Part shown: positions 16,715 to 25,357 of the stretch, piece by piece
Numbering within the stretch: position 1 is the stretch's first letter
How the letters are laid out: the number at the start of each line of letters is the position of its first letter
Assembly: GCA_003021235.1 (NCBI GenBank)
Contig: PXQR01000133.1
Span: 1 to 42,482, forward strand
DNA from: Halobacteriales archaeon QH_6_64_20
GTDB lineage: Archaea > Halobacteriota > Halobacteria > Halobacteriales > Halococcaceae
Direction of reading: 5' to 3'
DNA: 42,482 bases
Translations under genes and position numbers: made by a program
Notes under the pieces: model-generated
What the model was told of the DNA's origin: nothing
Database searches by the model: none
Seen by the model: only the letters and a program-made list of their open reading frames with translations

Positions 16715-18784
16715 ATGGGCGGCAATCAGGGGATGGACGAAAGCGAAAGCGACGGCGACGACGACGAAACGTCGGTGGCGGAGGCCGTCGCCGCCCGGCT
16801 CCGCGAGGTGGTCTTTTCGTACGATCCGTACGACGAACTCCCGGCGGCCGAAGACCTCGACGGGGAGGCGACCGCATCTCGATCGACCGACCCCGACGAG
16901 CGCGGCGGGCCGGTGCTCCGGGGCGTGGAGCTAACGATCCCGGAGGGTGGCTTTACGGTCGTGATGGGCGCGAGCGGCGGCGGGAAGTCGACCCTGTTGC
17001 GCACCTTCAACGCCGTTATCCCGGATTTCATCAGGGGATCGTTCGACGGCGAAATCGAAGTCCTGGGCCGGGACGCAGCGGCCTCGCGCGTGAGCGAGAT
17101 GGCGGAAGTCGTCGGGATGGTCTTTCAGGACTACGAGACCCAGCTCTTTCGAACCAGCGTGCCAGCCGAGGTCGCCTTCGGCCCCGAGAACCTGGCCGTC
17201 CCGCCCGCCGAGATCGACGAGCGGATCGACCGTACGCTCGGGCTCGTCGGATTGGAGGACCTGGATCGCGCTTCCGAACCCGCCGGGCTCTCCGGCGGGC
17301 AGAAACAACGCCTCGTTCTCGCGAGCGTCCTCGCGATGTATCCCGACCTGCTCGTCCTCGACGAACCGACGAGCGACCTCGACCCGCGGGGCACCCACGA
17401 ACTCGTCGACGTCATGCGTGCCGTCGCGGCCGATGGCGAGGCGACGAACGACGGCACGTCGGGCAAGCGGGCTTCGGGCGCGCCGGAGTGGGCACCCGAT
17501 TCGGCGGTGATGGTCACGCACAAGGTCGAAGAGGCGCTGCTCGCCGACCGCGCCGTGCTCCTCCGGGACGGACGGGTCTTCCGTGAGGGGCCGGTTCGAG
17601 CGGTCTTCACCGACGTCGACTCCCTCGAAGACTCGCGGGTAGCGGTGCCGCCGCTGGTCGCGGCCTTCGATCGCCTCGGCTGGCCGGCCGACGACCTTCC
17701 ACTACTGCCCGCCGAGGCCGCCCATCGAGTGCACGAGAGCGCCCTCGAATGGACGCCGCCCGCTCGACGGAACGAGGCCTTCAGGGACTCGGGTAACGGA
17801 ACCGGAACAACCGAGTCGACTGGCGCGACCGGAGAACTCGGAGAGCCCGATGGCCCCGGTGCGCCCGCCGGCACCGGTCGCGAGCTCGGCGAGACCGTCT
17901 TCGAGTTAGAGGGCGTCGGCTTCGAGTACCAGACCGACCGGGGGCCGATCCGGGCGGTCGACGGCGTCGATCTGACGATCCGCGAGGGCGAGACGGTCGG
18001 GATCGTCGGGGGAAACGGGAGCGGGAAGACCACGCTCGCGAAACACCTCAATGGGCTTCACGAGCCGGACGCGGGATCGGTCGCGTGGCACGGCCGCCCG
18101 GTCTCGGGCCTCTCGATGGCCGAAATCGGCCGCGGCGTCGGTTACGTCTTCCAGAACCCCGATCACCAGCTGTTCGCCGAAACCGTCCGCGAGGAGGTCG
18201 CCTTCGGACCCGAGAACTTCGGGCTCTCGGGCGAGGACCTCGACCGGCGCGTCCGCGAAGCCATCGAGACCGTCGAGATCGACGACCTCGTCGACCGCGA
18301 TCCGTTCACGCTCTCGAAGGGCCAGCGCCAGCGCGTCGCGCTCGCCGGCGTGCTTGCGACCGATCCCGAGACCATCGTCTTCGACGAGCCGACGACGGGT
18401 CTCGACGCCGCCCAACAGGAGCAGTTCCTCGATCTCATCGCCCGGCTCAATCGCGATGAGCGACTGACGGTCGTGATGGTCACCCACGACATGGAAACGA
18501 TCGCTCGGTACGCGCCCCGGACGGTCGTCCTGGAGAACGGGCGGAAGGCCTACGACGGGCCGACGCGCGACCTCTTCGCCGATCCGGGTCGACTCGACGC
18601 GTACGGCCTCCGGGCACCCCACGTCGTCGAGACCGCGAACGAACTGACCGACGACTCCGAAGACGAGGGGTTGCCCGCGCTCTCGGTCGAGGAGCTGGTT
18701 ACGGGTCTCGGCGGGCCCGGCGCGTACGGAGGAGATCGAGACGAGCGATCCGTCGAACCGGCGTCGAAGGGTGAGGACGCATGA
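16715..18784 (+). CDS. ECF transporter ATPase with two fused nucleotide-binding domains
   Basis: A 689-residue fusion of the two ATPases (A1 and A2) that energise ECF importers. Domain 1 has Walker A GASGGGKST at 85-93, the Q-loop in VFQDYETQLF, signature LSGGQKQR, Walker B LLVLDEPTSDLD and the switch His in VMVTHK. A Gly/Thr/Pro-rich linker at about 350-395 joins domain 2, with Walker A GGNGSGKTT at about 432-440, VFQNPDHQLF, signature LSKGQRQR and IVFDEPTTGLD. The FQ-NPDHQLF type loop is typical of EcfA/CbiO. The second signature has Lys instead of Gly. Start ATG 16715 lies 27 bases after the S gene; the stop overlaps the EcfT start by four bases. Confidence 0.93.
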   Translation: MGGNQGMDESESDGDDDETSVAEAVAARLREVVFSYDPYDELPAAEDLDGEATASRSTDPDERGGPVLRGVELTIPEGGFTVVMGASGGGKSTLLRTFNAVIPDFIRGSFDGEIEVLGRDAAASRVSEMAEVVGMVFQDYETQLFRTSVPAEVAFGPENLAVPPAEIDERIDRTLGLVGLEDLDRASEPAGLSGGQKQRLVLASVLAMYPDLLVLDEPTSDLDPRGTHELVDVMRAVAADGEATNDGTSGKRASGAPEWAPDSAVMVTHKVEEALLADRAVLLRDGRVFREGPVRAVFTDVDSLEDSRVAVPPLVAAFDRLGWPADDLPLLPAEAAHRVHESALEWTPPARRNEAFRDSGNGTGTTESTGATGELGEPDGPGAPAGTGRELGETVFELEGVGFEYQTDRGPIRAVDGVDLTIREGETVGIVGGNGSGKTTLAKHLNGLHEPDAGSVAWHGRPVSGLSMAEIGRGVGYVFQNPDHQLFAETVREEVAFGPENFGLSGEDLDRRVREAIETVEIDDLVDRDPFTLSKGQRQRVALAGVLATDPETIVFDEPTTGLDAAQQEQFLDLIARLNRDERLTVVMVTHDMETIARYAPRTVVLENGRKAYDGPTRDLFADPGRLDAYGLRAPHVVETANELTDDSEDEGLPALSVEELVTGLGGPGAYGGDRDERSVEPASKGEDA

Positions 18785-19566
18785 GCACGCGATCGCTGTA
18801 CGTCAGTGCCGACACGCCGGTACACCGGCTCACCGCCCGCTCGAAGATCGGCCTTGCGACGGCGCTGTCGATCGCGGCGTTCGTCTTCACGACGCCGATC
18901 GCCGTGGGGATCGTCCTCGCCGTCGCGTTCGGCGCGCTCGCGTGGGCCGGCGGACTTCGCAATCTCCGTCGCGTGTGGTTCATCGTCGTCGCGCTGTTCG
19001 TCGTCGGCTTCGTCGTCTGGCCGGCCTTTACCCCGGCGCGCGGGCCAACGGTGCTCGCCACGCCGCTCGGCTCGCTGTCGAGCTACGAACTGCGCTTCGC
19101 GCTCGGGCGTAGCTTCCGCATCGTTTCGTTCATTATCATCGGGCTCGCGTTCGTTTCCGCTACCTCGAACGAGGGGATCGTCCGCGGACTGCGCTCGATC
19201 GGATTACCCTACGCCTTCTGTTTCGCCGTCGGCACTGCTCTACGATTGTTCCCGACGTTTCTGAGCGCGGCCGATACGGTTCGCCAGGCCCAGGAAGCCC
19301 GCGGACTCGATCTCTCGGCCGGGAACCCGATCGAGCGCGTCCGGGGGTACGTGCCCTTGCTTGTGCCGGTGTTCGTCAACGCCGTTCGCCAAGTGAACGA
19401 TCAGTCGATGGCGCTCGAAGCCCGCGGGTTCGATACCCGCGGCGAGCGGACGTTTCACGGAAAGCGACCCCTCGCCGGACGGGACTGGATCGCGCTCGCG
19501 CTCGCTACCCTGATCGTCGTCGGGACGCTGGTGGGTCGCTACGGGTTCGGGGTCGGAGCGCTGTGA
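18781..19566 (+). CDS. ECF transporter transmembrane T subunit (EcfT/CbiQ family)
   Basis: A 261-residue membrane protein with about five helices that couples the ATPases to the S subunit. It has the two short Ala-Arg-Gly coupling motifs of EcfT in AQEARGLDLSAG and ALEARGFDTRG, on the cytoplasmic helices. The ATG overlaps the ATPase stop (ATGA), so the three genes are translated as one operon. The spacing and order S-A-A-T suggest a dedicated importer, though EcfT/EcfA pairs can also serve S subunits encoded elsewhere. Confidence 0.92.
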   Translation: MSTRSLYVSADTPVHRLTARSKIGLATALSIAAFVFTTPIAVGIVLAVAFGALAWAGGLRNLRRVWFIVVALFVVGFVVWPAFTPARGPTVLATPLGSLSSYELRFALGRSFRIVSFIIIGLAFVSATSNEGIVRGLRSIGLPYAFCFAVGTALRLFPTFLSAADTVRQAQEARGLDLSAGNPIERVRGYVPLLVPVFVNAVRQVNDQSMALEARGFDTRGERTFHGKRPLAGRDWIALALATLIVVGTLVGRYGFGVGAL

Positions 19567-19938
19567 GGGAACGATAGCCATCGTCCGTTCCGAACAGGGA
19601 TCGGGAGGTCGGTCCGTTCGTTGGCGACGTCGGTCCGCACGGAGCCGTCGAGTACGAGCACCAACGACGGCCTCTTCTCCGATCATCGACGGCGACGTCG
19701 GCTGCTTCGTACTTCTATCGGCGTGTGGAACCGATAAGCGGTGCGGGACGACGGGAGACCGTATCGGTGTCGAGGTCGTTTTCCGAGGAGCGATCGTCCT
19801 CGGTGTTCACGAGCGCGGCGTCGGTTCGTCCGAGCTACGCCGGACGATGCAAGACCTGCCCACCCGCAGAGGCATGGACGGAAGACGAAGCGAGAAGCGA
19901 AAAGCGAATACGGGACGAGCGCGCGCGAGGGCGAGGGT
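19567..19938. other. Intergenic region without recognised features
   Basis: This gap between the convergent EcfT and semialdehyde dehydrogenase genes contains no convincing coding frame, RNA or repeat. It would hold the terminators of both units, but no clear T-rich stretch stands out. Confidence 0.5.
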
Positions 19939-21390
19939 TCAGTAGTTCTCGTAGACGGTCTTGGTAATGGTAAAGAAGTCGATGCCGGCGTCGCCCTGTT
20001 CGCGGTAGGTCTCGCTCGAGGAGGCGTTCATCCCGCCGAAGGGAACGTGTAGGTCCAGTCCAGTGGTAGCTTCGTTGACCTTGATGACGCCGAAATCGGC
20101 CTCGTCGATGAAGCGATTGGCCTCGGTGTGGTCGTGCGTGCAGATCCCCGCCGACAGGCCGAACTCGACGTCGTTGGTCACCTCGATCGCCTCGTCGAAG
20201 TCGCTCACCGAAATGACGCCAACGAACGGGCCGAAGACCTCCTCCTGGGCGATACGCATGTCCGATTCGACGCCCGAAAAGACGGCCGGGTCGACGAAAT
20301 GACCGTTATCGTAGGGTTCACCGTCGAGTTCAGTACCTCCAGTTTCGAGGGTCGCGCCCTCGTTCCGGCCGATCTCGACGTATTCGAGCGTGCCCTCCAA
20401 CTCGTCGCGCGACGCCTGGGGACCCATCTCGTGACCCTCTAACCCGGGGCCGACGTCGACGTCCTCGGCGTACGCCACCAACTTCTCGGTGAATTCCTCG
20501 GCGACCGACTCGTGGACGATCGCTCGGTCCGTCGAGGTACACGCCTGGCCGGTGACGCCGAACGCACCACCGGCTACTGTCTCGACCGCCTCCTCTACGT
20601 CGGCGCTTGGCATCACTACCGAGAGGTTCTTCGAACCGAGTTCGGTCTGGATACGCTTGCCGCCGTCGGTAGCCTGGTCGTACACGGTCTCTCCGACGCT
20701 CCGGCTCCCGGTAAACGAGACGCAATCGACGGCGTCGTTCGTGACGACCTCGGTGCCGACCTCGCTACCGGGCCCGGTGACGAAGTTCGCGACCCCTGCC
20801 GGAATTCCGGCGTCGTCGAGACATTCGAAGATGATCCTGGCGGTACCCGGCGCGATCCCTGCCGGCTTGAGTACGATCGAGTTGCCGCTCGCGAGCGCCG
20901 GCGCGGCCTTCCAGGCGGGGATCGCGATGGGGTAGTTCCAGGGCGCGACGAGGCCAGCGACGCCCATCGGCTCGCGAACGGTGTAGAGGTTCGCGTCCGT
21001 GGCGCTGGCCTGCTTGCTCTCGCCGCCGATGTCGCGGGCCTTCTCGGCGTAGTAGTAGAAAACGTTCACCGCACGACCCACCTCGCCGCTCGCCTCGGGG
21101 CGGGCTTTTCCCTCCTCGCGGATCATCAGTTCGGTAGCTTCCTCGGACCGGTCGTCGAGCCGGCGGGCGGCCCCGCGCAAAATCGCGCTGCGTTCGGTGC
21201 CGGGCGTGTTCGCCCATTCGTCGGCGGCGGCCGCGGCGGCTTCGATCGCGCCCGCGGCGTCGTCGGCGCTCGATCGCTGGTAGTTGCCCGTCACGTCGTC
21301 GGTGTTCGCCGGGTTGTACACCTCGACGGTCTCGCCGGTCGCCGATTCGCGCCACTCGCCGTCCACGTAGTTCGAATACGTCTCTGCCAT
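19939..21390 (-). CDS. Aldehyde dehydrogenase, probably 2-oxoglutarate semialdehyde dehydrogenase type
   Basis: A 483-residue NAD(P)-dependent aldehyde dehydrogenase. The oxyanion Asn152 is in PWNYP, the general base Glu250 in TELGSKNL and the nucleophile Cys284 in GQACTSTDR. Cofactor-binding NSIVLKPA and the FTGSRSVGE loop are intact. The sequence, in particular the C-terminus HVPFGGMNASSSETYREQG, resembles the haloarchaeal semialdehyde dehydrogenase of the oxidative pentose pathway (XacF), which oxidises 2-oxoglutarate semialdehyde. Its place near a racemase-type dehydratase and a TRAP importer fits sugar-acid catabolism. Substrate assignment is by resemblance only, so no gene symbol is given. 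Confidence 0.88.
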   Translation of the reverse strand: MAETYSNYVDGEWRESATGETVEVYNPANTDDVTGNYQRSSADDAAGAIEAAAAAADEWANTPGTERSAILRGAARRLDDRSEEATELMIREEGKARPEASGEVGRAVNVFYYYAEKARDIGGESKQASATDANLYTVREPMGVAGLVAPWNYPIAIPAWKAAPALASGNSIVLKPAGIAPGTARIIFECLDDAGIPAGVANFVTGPGSEVGTEVVTNDAVDCVSFTGSRSVGETVYDQATDGGKRIQTELGSKNLSVVMPSADVEEAVETVAGGAFGVTGQACTSTDRAIVHESVAEEFTEKLVAYAEDVDVGPGLEGHEMGPQASRDELEGTLEYVEIGRNEGATLETGGTELDGEPYDNGHFVDPAVFSGVESDMRIAQEEVFGPFVGVISVSDFDEAIEVTNDVEFGLSAGICTHDHTEANRFIDEADFGVIKVNEATTGLDLHVPFGGMNASSSETYREQGDAGIDFFTITKTVYENY

Positions 21391-21574
21391 AGCGTCGCGC
21401 CGTACTCACCCCGGTCATACCGTTCTTTCGCTTTCGGCATAAAGGGGACTCTCCAAGTGCGGAATCTCCGACCGACGCTACGCGGCGACGAGATCGGTCG
21501 AGCGCTCCGTCATCGGTTAGTAGGTGTTCTACGGCCCCTCGCGAACGGGACGGATCGGCCGACTGAGTTCGAGT

Positions 21575-23017
21575 TCAGACGTCCGTTCTGCTCGTCCGCT
21601 CGCCCTCGTCGCCGTCTTCGGAATCCACGTCGGATGCCTTTACGATGGTCGGGTTGATCGGTGCTCCAGTCGACATCTCGGCGTACAGCGGCGCGGCCGT
21701 AAAGAGGAAGTCGTAGATTCCGTCCGCCGCACACTGTGCGCCCAGTTCCTCGAGCCAGAGGATCTCGCTGATATAAACCCCGAGATCACGTAGGAACGCC
21801 CCGTGTAACGGGTTCGTGATCAACACGTCCTCGCCGTTCTGTTCGACTACCTGGTTCAACTTCTCCAGCGCGATGTTGTCCGCACCGATGAAGGGAATCT
21901 CCATGTCGTCGACCCACCTCACGAGCTCCTCGCTGAAGCAGATCCCCGGCTCGACGAGCGGATTCCACGGGGCGTCCTGCTCTTCGGGCGGTTCGTACGC
22001 TCGAGGAATCGACCCCGTGCGGATGAGGAGGATATCCCGTTCTTCGATCTCGACGCCCTGCTCCTCGGCGGTTTCGTGCATGTCCTCGAGGGAGATACAC
22101 GTCTCCGGGGCGAGACGGTCGTCGTAGATATCCTCCTCGTTGCCGCCCATTGCCCGCCCGACGTCGAGCAACACTCCGCGACCCATGACGCCCTGTTCAG
22201 CCGGACCCGAGATGTCCGCCTTCCCGAGCCCGAAGGTCTCCTCGACCGGCTCGTCGCTCTCACAGCCGATGATCGGGACGCCACCCAGCCCGTCGAACGT
22301 CGGCATCTCCGTCTCGGCGTACTCGCGCTCGGTGTGGGTCGTGCTCGCATCGAACCCGTTGTACAGGTGGTCGCCGTACCAGGGGTGTGCAAGCGCGTCC
22401 AGATGCGTCGTACCCTGGAGGAACAGGGTCGTGACGAACTTGTCGTCGGCGAACTTCATCCCGCCGGTCGCCGGTTCGACGTTCGTCGCGTCCGCGACGT
22501 TATCGCGCCGTCCGACGACCCGGCCGGGAAAGAGCGGGTCCTGGATTTCGCCGTCAGGGTTCTCGAAGCCCGTCATCGGGACCTGGAGGGTAAAGCCCGC
22601 GACGTTTTCGCGTCCCTTCCGCATCGCTGCGTGCATCCCGTCGTACATCTGTTCGCTCCCGAGGTAGTTGAGCGCGCCGAGTTCGTCGTCGTCGCCCCAC
22701 TTCCCCCAGTTGTCCGGCAGGTCCTCGAGGAGTTCTTCGATATCCCCCTCGGGAACGTCCGGTTGGGCGGCTGCGATCGCTTCGGGACTCATCCCGGCCG
22801 CTACTAGTGCGGCGACGGCGCTCGATCCCCGGAGGAAGCTTCGTCTGTCGTATCCGGCTAACGCTTTGTCGATGCCGTCGGCGTCGGAGTCATCGATGCC
22901 GTCGGTATCGCCGATACCGTCGACATACCTGGTGGCATCGGTGCTGTCGGGGTGTTCGGTATCGTTGCTATCGATGTCACTGCTGTCGGCGTCGTCCACG
23001 TTCGGTCTTCGGTCCAT
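21575..23017 (-). CDS. Tat-exported cyclase/kynurenine formamidase-like hydrolase
   Basis: A 480-residue protein of the cyclase family (PF04199), metal-dependent hydrolases related to kynurenine formamidase. The metal motif is TTHLDALAHPWY, equivalent to the family H-x-D-x-x-x-H, followed by a C-terminal HGAFLRDLGVYISEI. A twin-arginine signal, YDRRSFLRGSSAVAALVAAG, sits unusually far in, at about residues 56-75, after an acidic tail of repeated Asp/Thr/Ser units. Export through Tat is therefore probable. The ATG at 23017 is the nearest to that tail; a start at 23083 would add 22 residues without signal features. The gene faces the dehydratase gene divergently. The substrate is unknown. Confidence 0.83.
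   Translation of the reverse strand: MDRRPNVDDADSSDIDSNDTEHPDSTDATRYVDGIGDTDGIDDSDADGIDKALAGYDRRSFLRGSSAVAALVAAGMSPEAIAAAQPDVPEGDIEELLEDLPDNWGKWGDDDELGALNYLGSEQMYDGMHAAMRKGRENVAGFTLQVPMTGFENPDGEIQDPLFPGRVVGRRDNVADATNVEPATGGMKFADDKFVTTLFLQGTTHLDALAHPWYGDHLYNGFDASTTHTEREYAETEMPTFDGLGGVPIIGCESDEPVEETFGLGKADISGPAEQGVMGRGVLLDVGRAMGGNEEDIYDDRLAPETCISLEDMHETAEEQGVEIEERDILLIRTGSIPRAYEPPEEQDAPWNPLVEPGICFSEELVRWVDDMEIPFIGADNIALEKLNQVVEQNGEDVLITNPLHGAFLRDLGVYISEILWLEELGAQCAADGIYDFLFTAAPLYAEMSTGAPINPTIVKASDVDSEDGDEGERTSRTDV
22845..23010 (-). repeat. Short tandem repeat encoding the acidic N-terminal tail of the cyclase
   Basis: Imperfect units related to GATGCCGTCGGTATC (plus strand) recur here and encode alternating Asp, Gly, Ser, Ile and Thr (for example DGIGDTDGIDDSDADGID). 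They precede the Tat motif and make the leader longer than normal. Confidence 0.6.
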
Positions 23018-23315
23018 GGTTGGGTCTCCGTTCTTCGACGAGTGGTGGCCGTCACCACTCAGCACACAGACCAGTACGGGCATCTTAGCCGCTTCGAAAG
23101 CGTTAGTAATCGTAAGTTATCGGACATACGATCGGTCGCAGACGACGCTAGGGTCGTATAGGCGAGCGGAGTTCGGGAGCAGGTGCCGGTTCGAGAGGGG
23201 CGAACTCGGGACCGGATACCGGTCGTATGAACGAGCGTTGGGGCTCGAAAGCGCGGTCGCGATCCAGCGATCGACACTGTGTCCGTGTTGTCGACGCACG
23301 GATTGATGAGACGGC

Positions 23316-24353
23316 GTGTCGAAGCCGGTGGGCGCGACACAGTCCTTCGACGAGCTCGAACTCGTGGTCGTTCGGGTCGAAACGGACGGGGGAACGGGGG
23401 GCCTCGGGTTCACCTACACGATCGGCGAGGGCGGCGACGCGATCCGGGCGTTCGTCGAAGAGGTCCTCGCGCCGGGTCTCGACGGCGAGTCGGCGGCCCC
23501 ACGTGCGGCACGCGATCGCCTACGGGCGGCGACCACGTTCGTCGGCCGCGAGGGGATCTCCGAACTCGCGATCTCGGCCGTCGACATCGCGCTCTGGGAC
23601 GCGCTCGGACGACGGGTCGGCGCGCCCCTGTTCGAACTGTTGGGTGGCACGCGACGAACGATACCGGCTTACCTGACCGACGGCGGGTGGCTCCAGTACG
23701 ACGAGGCGACGCTCGTCTCGAACGCCGAGGACGTGGCTGAAAGAGGGTTCACCGGGATGAAGATGAAAGTCGGCCGGTCGCACGCCGAGGACGAGTCGCG
23801 GGTACGCGCCGTGCGCGACGCCCTCCCGCCGGACGTCGATCTGATGCTCGACGGCAACTGTGCGTACACCCGCCCCGAGGCGCGACGGCTCGCCGGCCGG
23901 CTAACGGACGTCCCCGTAGCCTGGCTCGAAGAACCGCTGGCGAAGGGTGATTACCACGGGCACGCCGATCTCCGCGAGCGGATCGACGTCCCGATCGCTC
24001 TCGGGGAGAACTATTACAACCAAACGCAGTTCGAGCAGGCGATGGCGGCCGGTGCGATAGACGTCGTCCAGCCCGACGTCTGTCGCGTCGGCGGGATCAG
24101 CGGTTGGGTAGCGGTCGCCGAGGCGGCGCGGGGCCGCGGTCTGCCGGTGGTTCCACACTACGTCGAGCCGTTGCACGTCCACCTCGCCAGCGCGTTCGCA
24201 CACGTCCCGTACATCGAACGCCACTCGACGGTGCTCGACTCGGTGTTGGACGAACCGCTCACAGTTTACGAGGAAGCCGGGAGCTTCCGGCCGCCCGACG
24301 AACCGGGCCATGGACTTCGCTTCGAGGGACTCGACCGATACCGGAAATCGTGA
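23316..24353 (+). CDS. Mandelate racemase/muconate-lactonising-type enzyme, probably frameshifted at its N-terminus
   Basis: An enolase-superfamily protein of 345 residues as read from GTG 23316. It has the Lys pair KMKVG near residue 149, metal ligands in MLDGN, WLEEP and LGEN, and a C-terminal His in VVPHYVEPLHVH, so it is probably a sugar-acid dehydratase or racemase. The protein begins at PVGATQSFDELEL, which is normally about 20 residues inside such enzymes. The missing start is found in another frame: 23281-23316 encodes VRVVDARIDETA, and adding one base at about 23316/23317 joins it to LSKPVGATQS. A one-base deletion or a sequencing error is thus likely. If real, the enzyme lacks the first strand of its capping domain. 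Confidence 0.82.
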   Translation: MSKPVGATQSFDELELVVVRVETDGGTGGLGFTYTIGEGGDAIRAFVEEVLAPGLDGESAAPRAARDRLRAATTFVGREGISELAISAVDIALWDALGRRVGAPLFELLGGTRRTIPAYLTDGGWLQYDEATLVSNAEDVAERGFTGMKMKVGRSHAEDESRVRAVRDALPPDVDLMLDGNCAYTRPEARRLAGRLTDVPVAWLEEPLAKGDYHGHADLRERIDVPIALGENYYNQTQFEQAMAAGAIDVVQPDVCRVGGISGWVAVAEAARGRGLPVVPHYVEPLHVHLASAFAHVPYIERHSTVLDSVLDEPLTVYEEAGSFRPPDEPGHGLRFEGLDRYRKS

Positions 24354-24414
24354 GTACGAGCCGAGCGGTCGATCGCGAGGGCGGGTCGATCGACGATCAC
24401 CCGAGTCCGTCGAG

Positions 24415-25221
24415 TCAGTCGAACGTCCCGCGGAGCCGCTCGACGTCCTCTGCGTCGTGGCCACAGACCACCAGCGCGTCGTGACGTCGTTCGAGGTCCT
24501 TGAGCCATCGGAGACTGCGCCGCCAGTGCGGTTTGCTCCAGAGCAGTTCCCCGCCGAGGGGGAGCTCGTAGTCGTAGTTGTAGTTGGCCCGGACGTACGC
24601 CTCGTCGCTCGTGAGCAACACGGTTCGTTCGTCGAGGAAAGCCAGCACCCCGAGAACGCCGGGTGTGTGGCCCGGCAGGTGCAGGAAGTCGAGATCTGTG
24701 AAAATCCGTTCGCGCTCGCGGTGGATCACTCGCCAATTCAAGTCGTGATCGAAGTCCTCCAGTACGTAGGCGTCGCTTCCATTCGAGTGAATCGTACTGT
24801 AGTAGGCGTGTTTCAGCTCTGCCTCGTGGACGAAGATCGGGACGTCGGTCCCCGCGAAGTGCTCCAATCCGCCGGCGTGATCGAGGTGCAGATGGGTCTG
24901 AAGTACGTAGTCGACGTCTTCGACTCCATAGCCGACCGCTTCGAGCGAGTCGTCGAGCGGGTACTCCTCGGCGTCGTAGTGTTCGAACGCGTCGTAGAGG
25001 TCGGCGGGCCAGTGGCCGCTCCCGGCTTCGGGATGGGAGCCGGTGTCCCAGAGGATCACCCCGTCGGGATGGTCGATCAGTAGGTTGTAGACCGGTCCGT
25101 CGCCGACGAGCAGTTCGGGCTCGGGTTCGCTGGCGGTCGCCCGCCTGTACCCTTCAATGACGCGGTTAACGTCGGTTCTGACGTGTCCGCGATCGACGAC
25201 GTAGATCTCGGCTTCGACCAT
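24415..25221 (-). CDS. Metallo-beta-lactamase-fold lactonase-like hydrolase
   Basis: A 268-residue enzyme with the zinc motif THLHLDHAGG at about 108-117, a later His in FLHLPGHTPG, an Asp in LTSDEAY and a last His in VVCGHDAE. The overall pattern, with GPVYNLLIDHPDGVILWDTG at the N-terminus, resembles N-acyl homoserine lactonases of the AttM/AiiB group. Members of this fold also open sugar and other lactones, which would suit the neighbouring sugar-acid-type enzymes. It is convergent with the dehydratase gene. The ATG at 25221 (MVEAEIYVVDRG) gives the normal first strand. Confidence 0.83.
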   Translation of the reverse strand: MVEAEIYVVDRGHVRTDVNRVIEGYRRATASEPEPELLVGDGPVYNLLIDHPDGVILWDTGSHPEAGSGHWPADLYDAFEHYDAEEYPLDDSLEAVGYGVEDVDYVLQTHLHLDHAGGLEHFAGTDVPIFVHEAELKHAYYSTIHSNGSDAYVLEDFDHDLNWRVIHRERERIFTDLDFLHLPGHTPGVLGVLAFLDERTVLLTSDEAYVRANYNYDYELPLGGELLWSKPHWRRSLRWLKDLERRHDALVVCGHDAEDVERLRGTFD

Positions 25222-25357
25222 GCGCGAGCCTCCGACGCGACCGGCCTATACCTGTCGGCGAAGTCACCGACTCCGCCGATGCTACCGATTCCGTCGGTGT
25301 TCGCGCTCGCGAGCGATCCTTCGTGAACGAATAGAACAGGTGCGGGAACGAAAGACG

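Noticed and set aside
16261..17586. Long plus-strand open frame over the S subunit and ATPase genes
   Set aside because: Mostly Arg/Gly/Pro with no domain; the true ECF genes in other frames have complete motifs.
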